Origin: an uncultured bacterium | GTDB taxonomy: Bacteria > Bdellovibrionota_C > UBA2361 > JANWWW01 | Direction: 5' to 3' | DNA: 54,766 nucleotides | NCBI GenBank assembly: GCA_938038205.1 | Contig: CALHSA010000007.1 | Coordinates: 1-54,766, forward strand | Shown here: piece after piece, positions 1 through 9,295 of the stretch | How positions within the stretch are numbered: position 1 is the first letter of the stretch | Layout: every line of letters begins with the position of its first letter | Position numbers and translations under genes: made by a program | The notes under the pieces: model-generated | The model's database searches: none | Told to the model about the DNA's origin: nothing | The model's input: only the letters and a program-made list of their open reading frames with translations

Positions 1-168
1 TTAAACTGAAAAGAGCAAACCTCAAGGCAATTCATATTAGAAAATTAAACAAACAAATTTCCCATAAGATTTTTTAAAAAACAGTTAACTTTGTAAAAGA
101 CTAGTCTTAAACCTACTCAAAGCTAAACTTTTTAAATAGATTTTTTTTAGTTTAAAATTCTTGTATTT

Positions 169-242
169 AGGCGCGTAGCTCAGTTGGTCAGAGCGCTTGC
201 TTCACACGCAAGAGGTCCACAGTTCGAATCTGTGCGCGCCTA
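169..242 (+). tRNA. tRNA-Val (anticodon CAC)
   Basis: A complete 74-nt cloverleaf can be drawn by hand. The acceptor stem AGGCGCG (169-175) pairs perfectly with CGCGCCT (235-241), U8 and A9 follow, the D arm is GCTC/GAGC, and the anticodon stem CTTGC/GCAAG closes the loop TTCACAC. The T arm CACAG-TTCGAAT-CTGTG is perfect and the discriminator is A242. The anticodon CAC reads the valine codon GUG. The 3' CCA is not encoded, so it must be added enzymatically. A TAAAAT hexamer at 153-158 could be its -10 element. Its last three bases are also the stop codon of the convergent primase gene. Confidence 0.95.
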
Positions 243-1820
243 AATTTGGTCTGATTTCAAAAATATTTTGCTCGCTTTTTTTTTGCTCTCAACAAATTCG
301 TTTAAGTTAGAATTTTTTTGAATCTGAGAAATTTTCCTTGTTATCAAAGTTTTTCTTAAAAACTCTATAATCTCCTGTTCGCTCACCAGTTTTCCATAAA
401 AATCTATCTTAGAAGGACTTAAAATGCTCGTTTTCTCTTCCAAAAAAGTATAAATTAGATCTGCCGGAATTTCTCCAGCTAAAAAAGGATCTTTTAAAAT
501 TTCATTTTTTAAGCTCGGATATTTATTTATTAAACTTAAAAGTGTGTCGTCCGGCAAATCAACCAAAGGTTTGTCCTTTGGATTTAAATTAAATTCTCGG
601 ATACGCAGTTTAGAGGAGAAATAAGCTTTAGCCCTGTTTTGTAATAAAGGATTCCCTAGATTTGTTAAGTATTCATTAATGTATTCAGTAAGCTCTACAA
701 TCTCTTGCTTATCCAAGTCGCTAAATTCCGATTTACCTTTTAATGCTAAGAAAGCTTCCAAAATATACTCTTCTGGTGAGAGTTTTTTTAAACTCAAAAA
801 CTGATCAACCGAGAAAGACCTTAGATAGTCATCAGGATCCATACCAGGTGGCAACAAAACAAAAGAAATGTTTGCGCATGAAGAAGCTGTTAAAATAGCC
901 GTCTTTATTCCCGATTTAAATCCAGCTAAGTCAGCATCATAAATAAAAATTAAGTTTTTAGCTATATTTTCCAAAATTTTTAATTGATCCAAAGTAAAAT
1001 TCGTTCCTCCTGGGCAAACTGCTGGAATATTCGCTTTAAGCAGTGCTAAGACATCAAAATATCCCTCTAAAATGTAAATATCAGTGCTCTTTTTGACAAA
1101 ATTTAAACCGTAAACTACTTTAGACTTTTTAAATATCTCTGTATCAGGCGAGTTTAAATATTTTGGCTTCAAATTATCATCTATTGTCCTTCCACCAAAA
1201 CCAAAAACCCTACCATTTGAATCTTTGATCGGAAAGATTACTCTTCCGGCAAAAAAATCTATTATTCTTCCAGAGCCCTCTTCATACCTTATAAATCCCC
1301 CTTTCTTTGTTAATTCAATACCAAACTTACTAACCAGCTCCCTAGCCAAAGTTGCCCCTTCTGAGGGACAGAATCCTAACTCAAATTTTGACCAATCCTC
1401 CTGTTCAATTGATCTGGCTAAAAGATAATCTTTTGCTATATTTGATTTTTTAAGAAATTCAACAAAAGCTCTATGAGTATATTCATTAATTTCATAAAGC
1501 GCTGAATTTTTGCTGTCAAATTTTGAGTAAGTTAATTTTATTCCGTATTTACCTGCCAAGAACTCTATACTCTGAATAAAATTGAATCCTTTTTTTTCTG
1601 ATAAAAAGCTAAAAATATTCCCTTTTGCTCCACAACCAAAACAATAATAAAAAGTGTTGGTAGGGTCTATGTAAAAGGACGGAGTCCTTTCGGCATGAAA
1701 CGGACACAACCCAACATACTGCTTCCCGGATCTTTTAAGTGATGTATATTCCTGTACAACATCTGATAACTTAGCAACTTGTTTGATTTCCTCAATACTC
1801 TCTTTTGAGATTATTGCCAC
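240..1820 (-). CDS. dnaG: DNA primase DnaG
   Basis: DnaG makes the RNA primers for chromosome replication. The 526-residue protein has the CHC2 zinc finger (C39, H42, C60, C63) at its N-terminus. It then has the TOPRIM catalytic core, with the conserved Glu in 'LEGYFD' (E252), the acidic pair in 'YDADLAG' (D295, D297) and 'GMDPDDY' further on. The C-terminal helicase-binding part is somewhat short compared with the 581 residues of E. coli DnaG. The start is a GTG with no Shine-Dalgarno upstream. The gene converges on the tRNA-Val gene and its TAG stop lies within the tRNA 3' end, leaving no room for a terminator. It is divergent from a small gene at 1887. Confidence 0.96.
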   Translation of the reverse strand: MAIISKESIEEIKQVAKLSDVVQEYTSLKRSGKQYVGLCPFHAERTPSFYIDPTNTFYYCFGCGAKGNIFSFLSEKKGFNFIQSIEFLAGKYGIKLTYSKFDSKNSALYEINEYTHRAFVEFLKKSNIAKDYLLARSIEQEDWSKFELGFCPSEGATLARELVSKFGIELTKKGGFIRYEEGSGRIIDFFAGRVIFPIKDSNGRVFGFGGRTIDDNLKPKYLNSPDTEIFKKSKVVYGLNFVKKSTDIYILEGYFDVLALLKANIPAVCPGGTNFTLDQLKILENIAKNLIFIYDADLAGFKSGIKTAILTASSCANISFVLLPPGMDPDDYLRSFSVDQFLSLKKLSPEEYILEAFLALKGKSEFSDLDKQEIVELTEYINEYLTNLGNPLLQNRAKAYFSSKLRIREFNLNPKDKPLVDLPDDTLLSLINKYPSLKNEILKDPFLAGEIPADLIYTFLEEKTSILSPSKIDFYGKLVSEQEIIEFLRKTLITRKISQIQKNSNLNEFVESKKKASKIFLKSDQI

Positions 1821-1886
1821 TATTTAGTAGTCTACAGAAATAAAAACTACTTTAGCAAATTTGTTTTCTTCCGACAAACAAATATC

Positions 1887-2075
1887 ATGGATCGATTAAT
1901 TTACCCTTCAGAGCTATCGGATCCTGAGATACGTTGGCTGCTCTCGAATTTTTCGCAAATAGACCGATCCTTGATTTTAATAGCAGATGAAGATCATCCT
2001 GTCTCCTTGATAGTTTTTACTGATGAAGAGCTTAATCGATTGAAAAATATTTATAAAACGTCTTCAACTATTTAG
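1887..2075 (+). CDS. small acidic hypothetical protein (62 aa)
   Basis: This ATG-initiated frame is divergent from dnaG (66-bp gap) and its end overlaps the convergent gene at 2068 by 8 bp. The predicted protein has a normal amino-acid mix, with alternating hydrophobic and acidic segments such as 'ADEDHP' and 'FTDEELNRLKN', and no signal peptide or membrane segment. I do not recognise a family. Balanced composition and codon use like the neighbouring genes argue for a real gene. The short length and the lack of a clear promoter or ribosome binding site argue for caution. Confidence 0.45.
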   Translation: MDRLIYPSELSDPEIRWLLSNFSQIDRSLILIADEDHPVSLIVFTDEELNRLKNIYKTSSTI

Positions 2076-2568
2076 CTTTTATGATAATTGAATCATGGAT
2101 TAAATCAACATCAACTGAGTCATTGTCTAAATAAACCTCTATATCAAAAACTCCCCCCTTTTGAGAAAGGATTAAGTGGTTAATTGGTTGACAAAATGAT
2201 GGGGCAAAATAAAATGTCGGTTTAACTAGCAACACTCCCTCTCCTTCTATTTTAATTAGAGAGCCTTTCTTTTTTGCCTTAAAGCTTCCCCGGTGAGAAA
2301 CAGGGATGATAGCAGAGTTTTCATGAAATATAACCTTTTTTAAAAGATCGGCCTCTCCTGACTTCTTTCTTCCTAAATAATATATCTCTGTTTTTTCAGT
2401 TGTTTCTAGTTCTTTCACTTCCAGCCACTCTATACAGGAGTGTAAAAACCAATCCCTTGAAAGGATAAGATTATCATGCTGCATTACAATGCGATCATCC
2501 TGAATGTGGCTACAATCTACTAAATCAGCATTCAATAAAAACAGTGAAAGTAAGAGAAAAAACCTCAT
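2068..2568 (-). CDS. secreted hypothetical protein
   Basis: The 166-residue product begins with a short charged N-terminus and a run of leucines and phenylalanines ending near 'NADLVDC', a plausible signal peptide; the Cys after it could be lipidated, but the lipobox is poor. The remainder is beta-rich with no recognisable motif. Its ATG overlaps the TGA stop of the upstream TPR gene (ATGA), so it is translationally coupled and probably the last gene of the transglutaminase/TPR operon. A periplasmic accessory to those two proteins is an inference from context only. Confidence 0.7.
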   Translation of the reverse strand: MRFFLLLSLFLLNADLVDCSHIQDDRIVMQHDNLILSRDWFLHSCIEWLEVKELETTEKTEIYYLGRKKSGEADLLKKVIFHENSAIIPVSHRGSFKAKKKGSLIKIEGEGVLLVKPTFYFAPSFCQPINHLILSQKGGVFDIEVYLDNDSVDVDLIHDSIIIKAK

Positions 2569-4298
2569 CCTTTTATTCCAAAAAATCTTTCACTTAAAAT
2601 TCCTAAACCTTTATTTAAATCGAAATCCTTCACTACGATACTTTTACCCTTTTTGTCATAAAGACTAATCTTATACAAACCTTTCTCACGCTCTGAAATT
2701 AGTGTAAAACGCAAATTTTTAGAAATGATCGGATGAAAACCAAATTTTAATACAATGCCCTTTGGTAAGTTAGTTTCAACAGGCATTCTCAGCCCAAAAG
2801 CAGGAAAAACTATCGGAGCTTTATCGTATAATAAAGATGATAGTTTAACTCTCTCCTCGGGATCTTTTTCTTCCTGTAAAACGCTTATTAGGGTAGCTAT
2901 GGCTAAAGATTCATCATAGTATGCTCTCATGTCACTCAAATTATTCTTTAAATTTTCAATGCTCTCCTCACCAAGATTAAAGAGCATTAAGTCATAGTAA
3001 TATTTTGCAATTTTTCTTTTATCTTTTCTTCTGAAGCTTTGAATAAGTTGAGAAGCCTTCTTTCTTGGCCAATATCGCACCTCAAAAGCAAGAAATGGAT
3101 AAAAGAGAAAACTATCAGAATTTCGAATTTTCAAATCCTCGAAATAGTTCAAGCTTTTAAAGATATTAAGGAACTCTTTGCGGTAAAGCCAATTCTCAAC
3201 CTTTAACCTTAAAGCTAGAAGAAGATTTTTAACTTTATGATTAAAATTATGATTGTAATACTTCAAAGAACCGATAATAGCTTCATTAGCTAGTAAAAGA
3301 GACTGAATCGCAGCTAATTTTAAGTCTTTTGGATCTGTCCCCACATACCCAAGTTGTTGTTCATAATCCAAAATCCATCTAGCCAATCGCCTCGACTCAA
3401 AAAAATCGCCTTCTAAATATTTTATCCTAGAGTCAACCAAGTTTAGTAAAGATAAATAAGCTTGGTTCTTTCGATATGGGAATCTTCTAATGCAATTTTT
3501 ATAAGATTTAACCACTCTACTAGCCGAACCAATATCTTTGAAATCTAGGTAAAGTAAAGATAGATTTACATAAGATAGTAAATATTCACAATTTGGATCA
3601 TCATTTATTACTTTGTTATACATTTGTATTCCAAGATTCTCCAGAAAAATTTCCTCATAAATTTCTCCAAGATTATTAACTGGTGCTGAAATATTCTGTT
3701 TGAAAGCTTCTCCATATCCAATAGCCTTTTTCAGAGTTTCAATAGCTCTTTCTGTCTCTCCTTTAACTCCGTAAAGAATACCTAACATGTTTAAAGCGTT
3801 AAGAAAATCTCCCCAGTAGTATAAAGCACTTTCGGCTGCTTGGATTGCTTCATCAATCTTTCCTAGTTTAAACAAAACCCAGGATAAACTCGAGTTATAC
3901 CATATTGGCATTAAGCCATCTTTCTCAGCTTTTTTCAAAGTTTCAAGCGCTTTATCGTACTGGTTCTTTTGGTTCCAAGCATTATACTCGTGCCAAAGGA
4001 TCTGGCTTGAGTATGTTATTCTCTTTATGATTTCTACCTCTTTCAAAACACTTTTTGCTCGTTGAACATACTTTAGAACCTCATCAAAATCAGCCACTAT
4101 CAACGAGTAGTAGTCCATTAAAAGTATTAATGCATCTAAATTTTTTGGATTTTTTTTTAAAATCTCTACAAGCCTATCTCTGCCATCAATGTACAATCCA
4201 CTCTCAATCTCCTGTCTAGCTTTACTTAGCTCGTCCTGTATATCATCTAAAAAAAGCTTAAAAAGCGGTAAAAATAGAATTATAAACCTCCTTACCAT
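2565..4298 (-). CDS. TPR-repeat protein
   Basis: The 577-residue protein opens with a hydrophobic segment (about residues 4-17, probable signal anchor). It continues with several tetratricopeptide repeats in the first ~260 residues, recognisable from phrases such as 'LDALILLMDYY', 'KIDEAIQAAESALYYWGD' and 'ALNMLGILYGVKGETERA'. TPRs are protein-interaction scaffolds. The C-terminal half is helical and then beta-rich and matches nothing I know. The start overlaps the end of the transglutaminase-like gene by 7 bp and the stop overlaps the next gene by 4 bp, so the three form an operon and the products may work together in the envelope. Confidence 0.85.
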   Translation of the reverse strand: MVRRFIILFLPLFKLFLDDIQDELSKARQEIESGLYIDGRDRLVEILKKNPKNLDALILLMDYYSLIVADFDEVLKYVQRAKSVLKEVEIIKRITYSSQILWHEYNAWNQKNQYDKALETLKKAEKDGLMPIWYNSSLSWVLFKLGKIDEAIQAAESALYYWGDFLNALNMLGILYGVKGETERAIETLKKAIGYGEAFKQNISAPVNNLGEIYEEIFLENLGIQMYNKVINDDPNCEYLLSYVNLSLLYLDFKDIGSASRVVKSYKNCIRRFPYRKNQAYLSLLNLVDSRIKYLEGDFFESRRLARWILDYEQQLGYVGTDPKDLKLAAIQSLLLANEAIIGSLKYYNHNFNHKVKNLLLALRLKVENWLYRKEFLNIFKSLNYFEDLKIRNSDSFLFYPFLAFEVRYWPRKKASQLIQSFRRKDKRKIAKYYYDLMLFNLGEESIENLKNNLSDMRAYYDESLAIATLISVLQEEKDPEERVKLSSLLYDKAPIVFPAFGLRMPVETNLPKGIVLKFGFHPIISKNLRFTLISEREKGLYKISLYDKKGKSIVVKDFDLNKGLGILSERFFGIKG

Positions 4299-6268
4299 CT
4301 ACCAATTAAAAAGTATCGTATTACTGAATTTGGGTTGAGGAAATGAAATAAGCCAGTTTTAATATCTTTCTGTCCAGCGGTGCCAGGTTCAAAAAAAACT
4401 TTTACAATTTCTTGGTGCGATATTTCCGGTATAGAGTTGATGAACTCCTCCAAGGTCTGAGTGTTCTTTCTTTGATACCCTTTATCATATAACCTACTAA
4501 CAATACTTAGTGCTAAATATTTTTTTGTTCTAAAAATCAAATAACCATACCAGAGATAAAATTTAAGAGCCAAATAAAATAATACAAGCAAGAGCGGAAG
4601 ATACCAACCAAGTCTAAATATTCCAGTGAAAACATCGACCTTTTCCTCTTTCCGCTTTTCTTCAATGTCTAGACCCTCTACCTTTTCAATTAAACTTTTT
4701 AAAAGATCTTGATCAACAGGTGCAACACGATGAGATTCGACTTGTTCAGGTTGCGCATCAAACACTACCCATCCAATAGAGTCAAAATAAACTTCAGCCC
4801 AAGCATGTCTATCATTCATTCTTAATAATAAGTATCCGTCTCTTGATTCGGAGAGATCAGAAGCATAACCTAAACCAATTCTGGATGGTATCTCCAAACT
4901 TCTCATCATATAAACCAGAGCATGCGCTATGTGTACACAATATCCTCTTCTATCACCGAACAAAAATGGAGCCACTGGATCCTCATTTTTACCTACGTTG
5001 TGATTAGGTTTAACAGTGTAAATGTAATTTTTATTTATATACTCCACCAGCTTAAATATTTGAAGTAAGGGTTTTGTCTCATTCCCAACAATGCTGAATG
5101 CCAGTTGTTGATATCTTGGATCTTGATGTTTTTCAGTGTAATGAGCCCATTCTCGTTTAGACCAATATCGGGCACCAAGTTTTTTATCCGTCAAATCAAA
5201 ATCAGTGAAATTAGGTGCCCACGAAAGAACGGTATAACTTCCTCCCACAAATTTCTCTGGATTAGGATTCGGTATTGGATTAAAACTAATTGGAATATCT
5301 ATTCCAAAGGGTCTCGAATGACTGTGCAACAAATAAACTTTTGAAGTTAACTCAATCCTAAAGCTTTTTAATTCATCGAAAATCGAAATTGATTGTGGCA
5401 CAAGGGGTCCCTCTTTTGGGATATCTGAGTCAAATTCAGAACTGGTTAGCTCTCTACCATTGAATTTACTTACCGCATTTTCTCGAAAGTAAATTATAGG
5501 ACTTGTTCTTTGGTCAATGTAATTAAAGCCAAGTTTAATCAAAGCAGTTGCTTGCTGACTAGATCCTACAAATGAATCAAAAGATAAAGGTGAATCGTTT
5601 TCACTATCTTCAAAACCAACACCCATGGGATGAGTGCTTGCATTTTTGTACTCTAAAATGGTTAATTTGCTAGCTAAAAAACCAATAAGAGTTGATATAA
5701 AAATCCATAATATTATGGTTCTTTTTTGGAGTTTGGAGTTACTTCTAAAAAAAAGAGCTACAAGATATAAAACAACAAGAACTCCAGCGAATATGGCTGC
5801 AAAATTAATCTCGTTAGTTTCTAAAAAGCTGGCCCAATCATAGATAAATTTGGAACTCGAAAAATTTAGACCTCTTACAGCTTCAAGGCTTAAAAAAGTA
5901 AACAGTAAAAGTAAAAGTCCTTCTAAAATAAGATAAGAATTGTATAAGTAAATAATTGATACGCTTACAATTCCATAAACATAAAATCCTAAGGCTAATA
6001 AAATATCAGTTTTTCTCCAAGCTATTTCAAATTCTAGATGATCAAACAATAATGAGAAAAAATACGTCGTTAATATCATTATTCCAGACCAAAGCATCGA
6101 GATAATCACTTTAGCTGAGTCTTTTAGATAAGATTTGTTTATGATTTGAAAGCTAATTGTGCCAAGCGCAAAAAAAACTATGCCATAAATAAAATTGATA
6201 GTGAGGTTATATGTCAACTTTAAACTGTAAAGAACTGCCCAAAAAGCAGCTAATCTCAGCAATATCAT
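4292..6268 (-). CDS. transmembrane transglutaminase-like protein (TgpA type)
   Basis: The 658-residue protein has six or seven N-terminal membrane helices (about residues 1-205). A periplasmic region follows that carries the transglutaminase-like core: Cys in 'RGYCVHIAHAL' (~443), His in 'DRHAWAEVYF' (~487) and Asp in 'VVFDAQPEQ' (~504), the usual Cys-His-Asp triad. One more membrane helix lies near 560 and a short cytoplasmic tail follows. The architecture matches the TgpA/DUF3488-transglutaminase family, which is commonly encoded beside DUF58 and MoxR genes. A DUF58 gene lies upstream on the same strand across a 519-bp gap. The natural substrate is unknown; cross-linking or proteolysis of envelope proteins are both possible. 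Confidence 0.9.
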   Translation of the reverse strand: MILLRLAAFWAVLYSLKLTYNLTINFIYGIVFFALGTISFQIINKSYLKDSAKVIISMLWSGIMILTTYFFSLLFDHLEFEIAWRKTDILLALGFYVYGIVSVSIIYLYNSYLILEGLLLLLFTFLSLEAVRGLNFSSSKFIYDWASFLETNEINFAAIFAGVLVVLYLVALFFRSNSKLQKRTIILWIFISTLIGFLASKLTILEYKNASTHPMGVGFEDSENDSPLSFDSFVGSSQQATALIKLGFNYIDQRTSPIIYFRENAVSKFNGRELTSSEFDSDIPKEGPLVPQSISIFDELKSFRIELTSKVYLLHSHSRPFGIDIPISFNPIPNPNPEKFVGGSYTVLSWAPNFTDFDLTDKKLGARYWSKREWAHYTEKHQDPRYQQLAFSIVGNETKPLLQIFKLVEYINKNYIYTVKPNHNVGKNEDPVAPFLFGDRRGYCVHIAHALVYMMRSLEIPSRIGLGYASDLSESRDGYLLLRMNDRHAWAEVYFDSIGWVVFDAQPEQVESHRVAPVDQDLLKSLIEKVEGLDIEEKRKEEKVDVFTGIFRLGWYLPLLLVLFYLALKFYLWYGYLIFRTKKYLALSIVSRLYDKGYQRKNTQTLEEFINSIPEISHQEIVKVFFEPGTAGQKDIKTGLFHFLNPNSVIRYFLIGRW

Positions 6269-6787
6269 TTACCTAAGCTTTCTTATTGATAGCATACTGG
6301 ATTAAGCCCTGTTATTAAACATTAGTAAAAAAATCGTAACTTTTAACCTCTTTATCAAAGGTTTAAAGAATGGTCATTTATTCAGACATTAAAAAATAGA
6401 ACTTCTAGGATTTTTATGGTTTTGTTTTCATTTATCCTTTCACATAATTTGTACTACTGCTTTTAAAAAAGTTTTGCTAATTTTCTAAAGTTGAGTTTCT
6501 TGCCTTGTTTTAGTAGATCTGATTTAAGGATTTATAAATAGTATCTCTAACTGGATGTGGTTAATTTTAATTATTTAAAGTTTAGAGTGCTGTGTATAGA
6601 AAAAATATTTGTATTTAAAATCAGAATAAACTAAAAAGGATATTGATGAGAAATTTTTGAAATTTGTAATTGCTTCTTATCAAATAGCCCACTTGGCTAC
6701 TAGATAAATTAAATTTACTCGATTTTTAACAAATTTTTCATCACAATTTCTGAAATTCATGCTCTTAATATTCCACTTATTTTTCTC
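6269..6787. other. 519-bp gene-free gap
   Basis: The region between the DUF58 gene and the transglutaminase-like gene is very AT-rich and holds no credible reading frame on either strand. A small imperfect hairpin (AACC..CTTT / AAAGGTT, about 6346-6364) and a 5-bp stem TAGCC/GGCTA near 6686 are visible; neither is followed by a T-run. In related loci a MoxR ATPase gene accompanies these two genes, so this could be a site of gene loss, but no remnant can be recognised. Confidence 0.5.
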
Positions 6788-7948
6788 TTAAACGCCCTGC
6801 GCAGAGATACTATCGTTCTGACGAAGAGCAGCCAAAGCATTTTCATAAATAACGAATTTCTTCTCTGGTATTTTCAGAAAGACATTGGATAAATCCGATT
6901 TACTTATACAAGTGGGAAGAATAAAAACTTTAAAATTAGGGTTTTTGAGGTAATCAAAGATTATTTTCTCTTTTTTTCGGTTTTTTGAATTATCGGAAAT
7001 AATTAGATATATAGTATGATGTCTAAATTCCAGAAAAGCTTTAGATAGCACATCGCTTAATTCAAATCTTTCAAATTTATTCCCAGATTCCAGTATTTCT
7101 TCCACAAATAGCTGAGGGTTTGCATGAAAATTTCCAGAAGATGTTACACAAAAATAAGACTTATTAACCGTCTTCAAATTATCTACCAACTTTATAGCAA
7201 CCTGAGCCAAAAAATCATCCTCTTGTAACGGATCAACAATGATAACAAAACCCTCACTTTCATCATAGGACATCTCGAGCTCTCTAGTTATCATTTGACC
7301 TCTCTTTGCAAATATCTTCCACGCTATTCTCTTCATTGGATCCCCAGGCTGATATTGTCTCAGTAGAAGTGGATCTCCATCTCCTTTTAAGGGGCTTGAA
7401 ATCCCAACTATAGAATTTGATATTCGTTGTAAGGTAGCTTCAACATCCGTGAAATTAGTATTAAAAACCCTTGCTTTCAATAAACAAAAATTTTTTACAG
7501 TTACTTTAAAAATGTCACCAATTATATTTAGCTCTAGATCAAGGAAAAAGTTTCCCTTCGCTCTTCTTTTAAAGATTACCTCAAAGGTTGCCTCCTCGCC
7601 TGAATTAGGAAACACCGATTCGCTGAATATTTCAAACAAACTCGGATCATTTGATTTAATTTTCAGAGTATATAAGCTTAGCGGCCAAAAAAAATCAGAT
7701 TGATATGATAATTTTATCAAATCTCCTGCGGAAACATTATTAATAACAATAGTTTGCTGTTCAAGATCTTTCAGTGCTACAAACTTTAAGTACAGGGCGT
7801 AAAGAAAGCTTATAAAAGCTAAACCCAATAGACTAAAGCCTAGAATTACAAAAAATAAGTCAACTAAAGTAGATCCCAGAAAAATTAAAATCAAAGCGGA
7901 TACCAAGACAATTAGCATTCCGACTTTCGGTAAAATGTAAATCTTCAT
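6788..7948 (-). CDS. DUF58 family protein
   Basis: Two membrane helices occupy the first ~60 residues. A beta-rich segment follows, then the signature of the DUF58 family: 'LLRQYQPGDPMKRIAWKIFA' (about residue 205 of 386) and a degenerate von Willebrand A-like fold with 'GFVIIVDP'. DUF58 proteins are typically encoded with MoxR ATPases and TgpA-like transglutaminases. The frame stays open upstream to a TTG at 7978, but the ATG at 7948 gives the canonical short N-terminus before the first helix, so I use it. No MoxR gene or BatA/BatB-like gene is next to it here. Confidence 0.85.
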   Translation of the reverse strand: MKIYILPKVGMLIVLVSALILIFLGSTLVDLFFVILGFSLLGLAFISFLYALYLKFVALKDLEQQTIVINNVSAGDLIKLSYQSDFFWPLSLYTLKIKSNDPSLFEIFSESVFPNSGEEATFEVIFKRRAKGNFFLDLELNIIGDIFKVTVKNFCLLKARVFNTNFTDVEATLQRISNSIVGISSPLKGDGDPLLLRQYQPGDPMKRIAWKIFAKRGQMITRELEMSYDESEGFVIIVDPLQEDDFLAQVAIKLVDNLKTVNKSYFCVTSSGNFHANPQLFVEEILESGNKFERFELSDVLSKAFLEFRHHTIYLIISDNSKNRKKEKIIFDYLKNPNFKVFILPTCISKSDLSNVFLKIPEKKFVIYENALAALRQNDSISAQGV

Positions 7949-8080
7949 AAAAAGTTTTACTTCGAAATTATATTTCAAGTTTAATTGAAAAATATTTAAA
8001 TCTTACAGAAAAACATTCAACAAATTGGAACGGCAGACTTAAAAATCTAAGTTAACCCTTGGTATATTTAGATAATACAA

Positions 8081-8785
8081 GTGAAAACAGTTGATAAGGC
8101 GCGGATTTTAGCACCAAACCTATTTACCTTAGGAAATCTTTTATGTGGATATGTATCTACTATCAGTTCCTTAGGTGGGAAAGTAGATCTTGCATGTCAA
8201 TTAATTTTGTTAGGTGCTCTGTTAGATTACATTGATGGTCTTGTAGCTAGAAAACTAAACTCTCAAACGAAATTTGGTGTTGAATTTGATTCAATTGCAG
8301 ACTTTTTAACCTTTGGAATAGCCCCTTCGGCAATATTGTACAGTGTTTTCAGTAAATATGGATTTGACCAGTTGATCCTGGTTATAGGGTTCATATACTC
8401 TGCATCCGTTGCGATAAGATTAGCCAGGTTCAACAGTGCTGATACAGGCTCTTTACATTTTAGGGGTTTGCCTTCTCCTGCTGGAGCAATAACACTAGCG
8501 AGCTTATTTCAGATAACAAAGGAAATAGATGATAGAATTTTTTTATTTTTAACCCTAATCCCATCAACCTTGTTTATCTCTTTTCTGTTAGTCTCTAAAA
8601 TTGTTTTTCTCTCACTTAAGGAAAATACTAGGATCTCATTAAAACAAAAATTTTTAATATCAGTTTTATTAGGAGTTATTTACTATTTTGGTTGGTATGC
8701 AGTTCTTTTTATCATGGCCATTTACGTTATTTCTGGACCACTAATTTATCTTAGCCGACTATTTAAGCTTTTTCCCCGCTTTTAA
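8081..8785 (+). CDS. pssA: CDP-diacylglycerol-serine O-phosphatidyltransferase
   Basis: This integral membrane enzyme makes phosphatidylserine, the precursor of phosphatidylethanolamine. The CDP-alcohol phosphatidyltransferase signature DG-x2-AR-x8-G-x3-D-x3-D is perfect, running from D52 to D74 of 234 residues, and about six to eight hydrophobic helices follow the usual pattern of the family. The start is a GTG; a GATAAT hexamer lies only 4 nt before it (8071-8076), so any leader would be minimal. The 3' end overlaps the convergent coiled-coil gene by 27 bp. Confidence 0.93.
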   Translation: MKTVDKARILAPNLFTLGNLLCGYVSTISSLGGKVDLACQLILLGALLDYIDGLVARKLNSQTKFGVEFDSIADFLTFGIAPSAILYSVFSKYGFDQLILVIGFIYSASVAIRLARFNSADTGSLHFRGLPSPAGAITLASLFQITKEIDDRIFLFLTLIPSTLFISFLLVSKIVFLSLKENTRISLKQKFLISVLLGVIYYFGWYAVLFIMAIYVISGPLIYLSRLFKLFPRF

Positions 8786-9295
8786 GGCAGCTAACCTTGA
8801 TTTAAAATCTGACAAATCTTTAAATGATTTTGCCGATTCCAAATCTTTTTGGAGTTCATCTTTAGTTGAAGGATCTAAAACTTCCTTATATCTATCCAAC
8901 TCCCTTTGTAAAAGTTTTTTAAAAGCCAAAAGATCTGGAGGAATAGGATCTTGTTTAACTTTAATCAAGTCACATGAAGTTTTTAAGTCCTCTAATTCTT
9001 TTCTACAATTTTCAAGATCTTTTTTTAAACTATCATCAAAAACTGTCTTCTCAATAACTTTAATCTCGGACGGACAATCACATTCAGAGATACAATTTGA
9101 AGAATTTCTTGAGCTCTCTGAATTTTGTTCCAACTTTGCTTCTTCTAATTTACTCTCCAAATATGCTACTTTTTTTATTAGTTCATCGACAGCGTTTTCT
9201 AATTCAGTTACATAATCAAGAATTAGCTCATTTCTTGCCTGAGAAAACAAAGTAAAAACAAGTAAAATTAGGATTCTAACAAAAGAGTTCCCCAC
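8759..9295 (-). CDS. exported coiled-coil protein, function unknown
   Basis: I place the start at GTG 9295, which gives a clean signal peptide ('FVRILILLVFTLFSQA') directly after the initiation codon. The frame is open upstream to 9358, but that extension would only shadow the ketoacyl synthase gene. The mature protein, about 160 residues, is mostly charged heptad-like helix: 'VTELENAVDELIKKV' and 'LESKLEEAKLE', then a short Cys-rich linker 'SNCISECDC' and a second Lys/Glu-rich helical half. It overlaps the end of the upstream synthase gene by 28 bp and pssA by 27 bp. A periplasmic structural or scaffolding role is plausible, but no family is recognised. Confidence 0.6.
   Translation of the reverse strand: MGNSFVRILILLVFTLFSQARNELILDYVTELENAVDELIKKVAYLESKLEEAKLEQNSESSRNSSNCISECDCPSEIKVIEKTVFDDSLKKDLENCRKELEDLKTSCDLIKVKQDPIPPDLLAFKKLLQRELDRYKEVLDPSTKDELQKDLESAKSFKDLSDFKSRLAALKAGKKLK

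Noticed and set aside
97-108. 12-bp palindrome AAGACTAGTCTT upstream of tRNA-Val
   Set aside because: Isolated and short; one such palindrome is expected by chance in AT-rich sequence of this size and no partner site was found.
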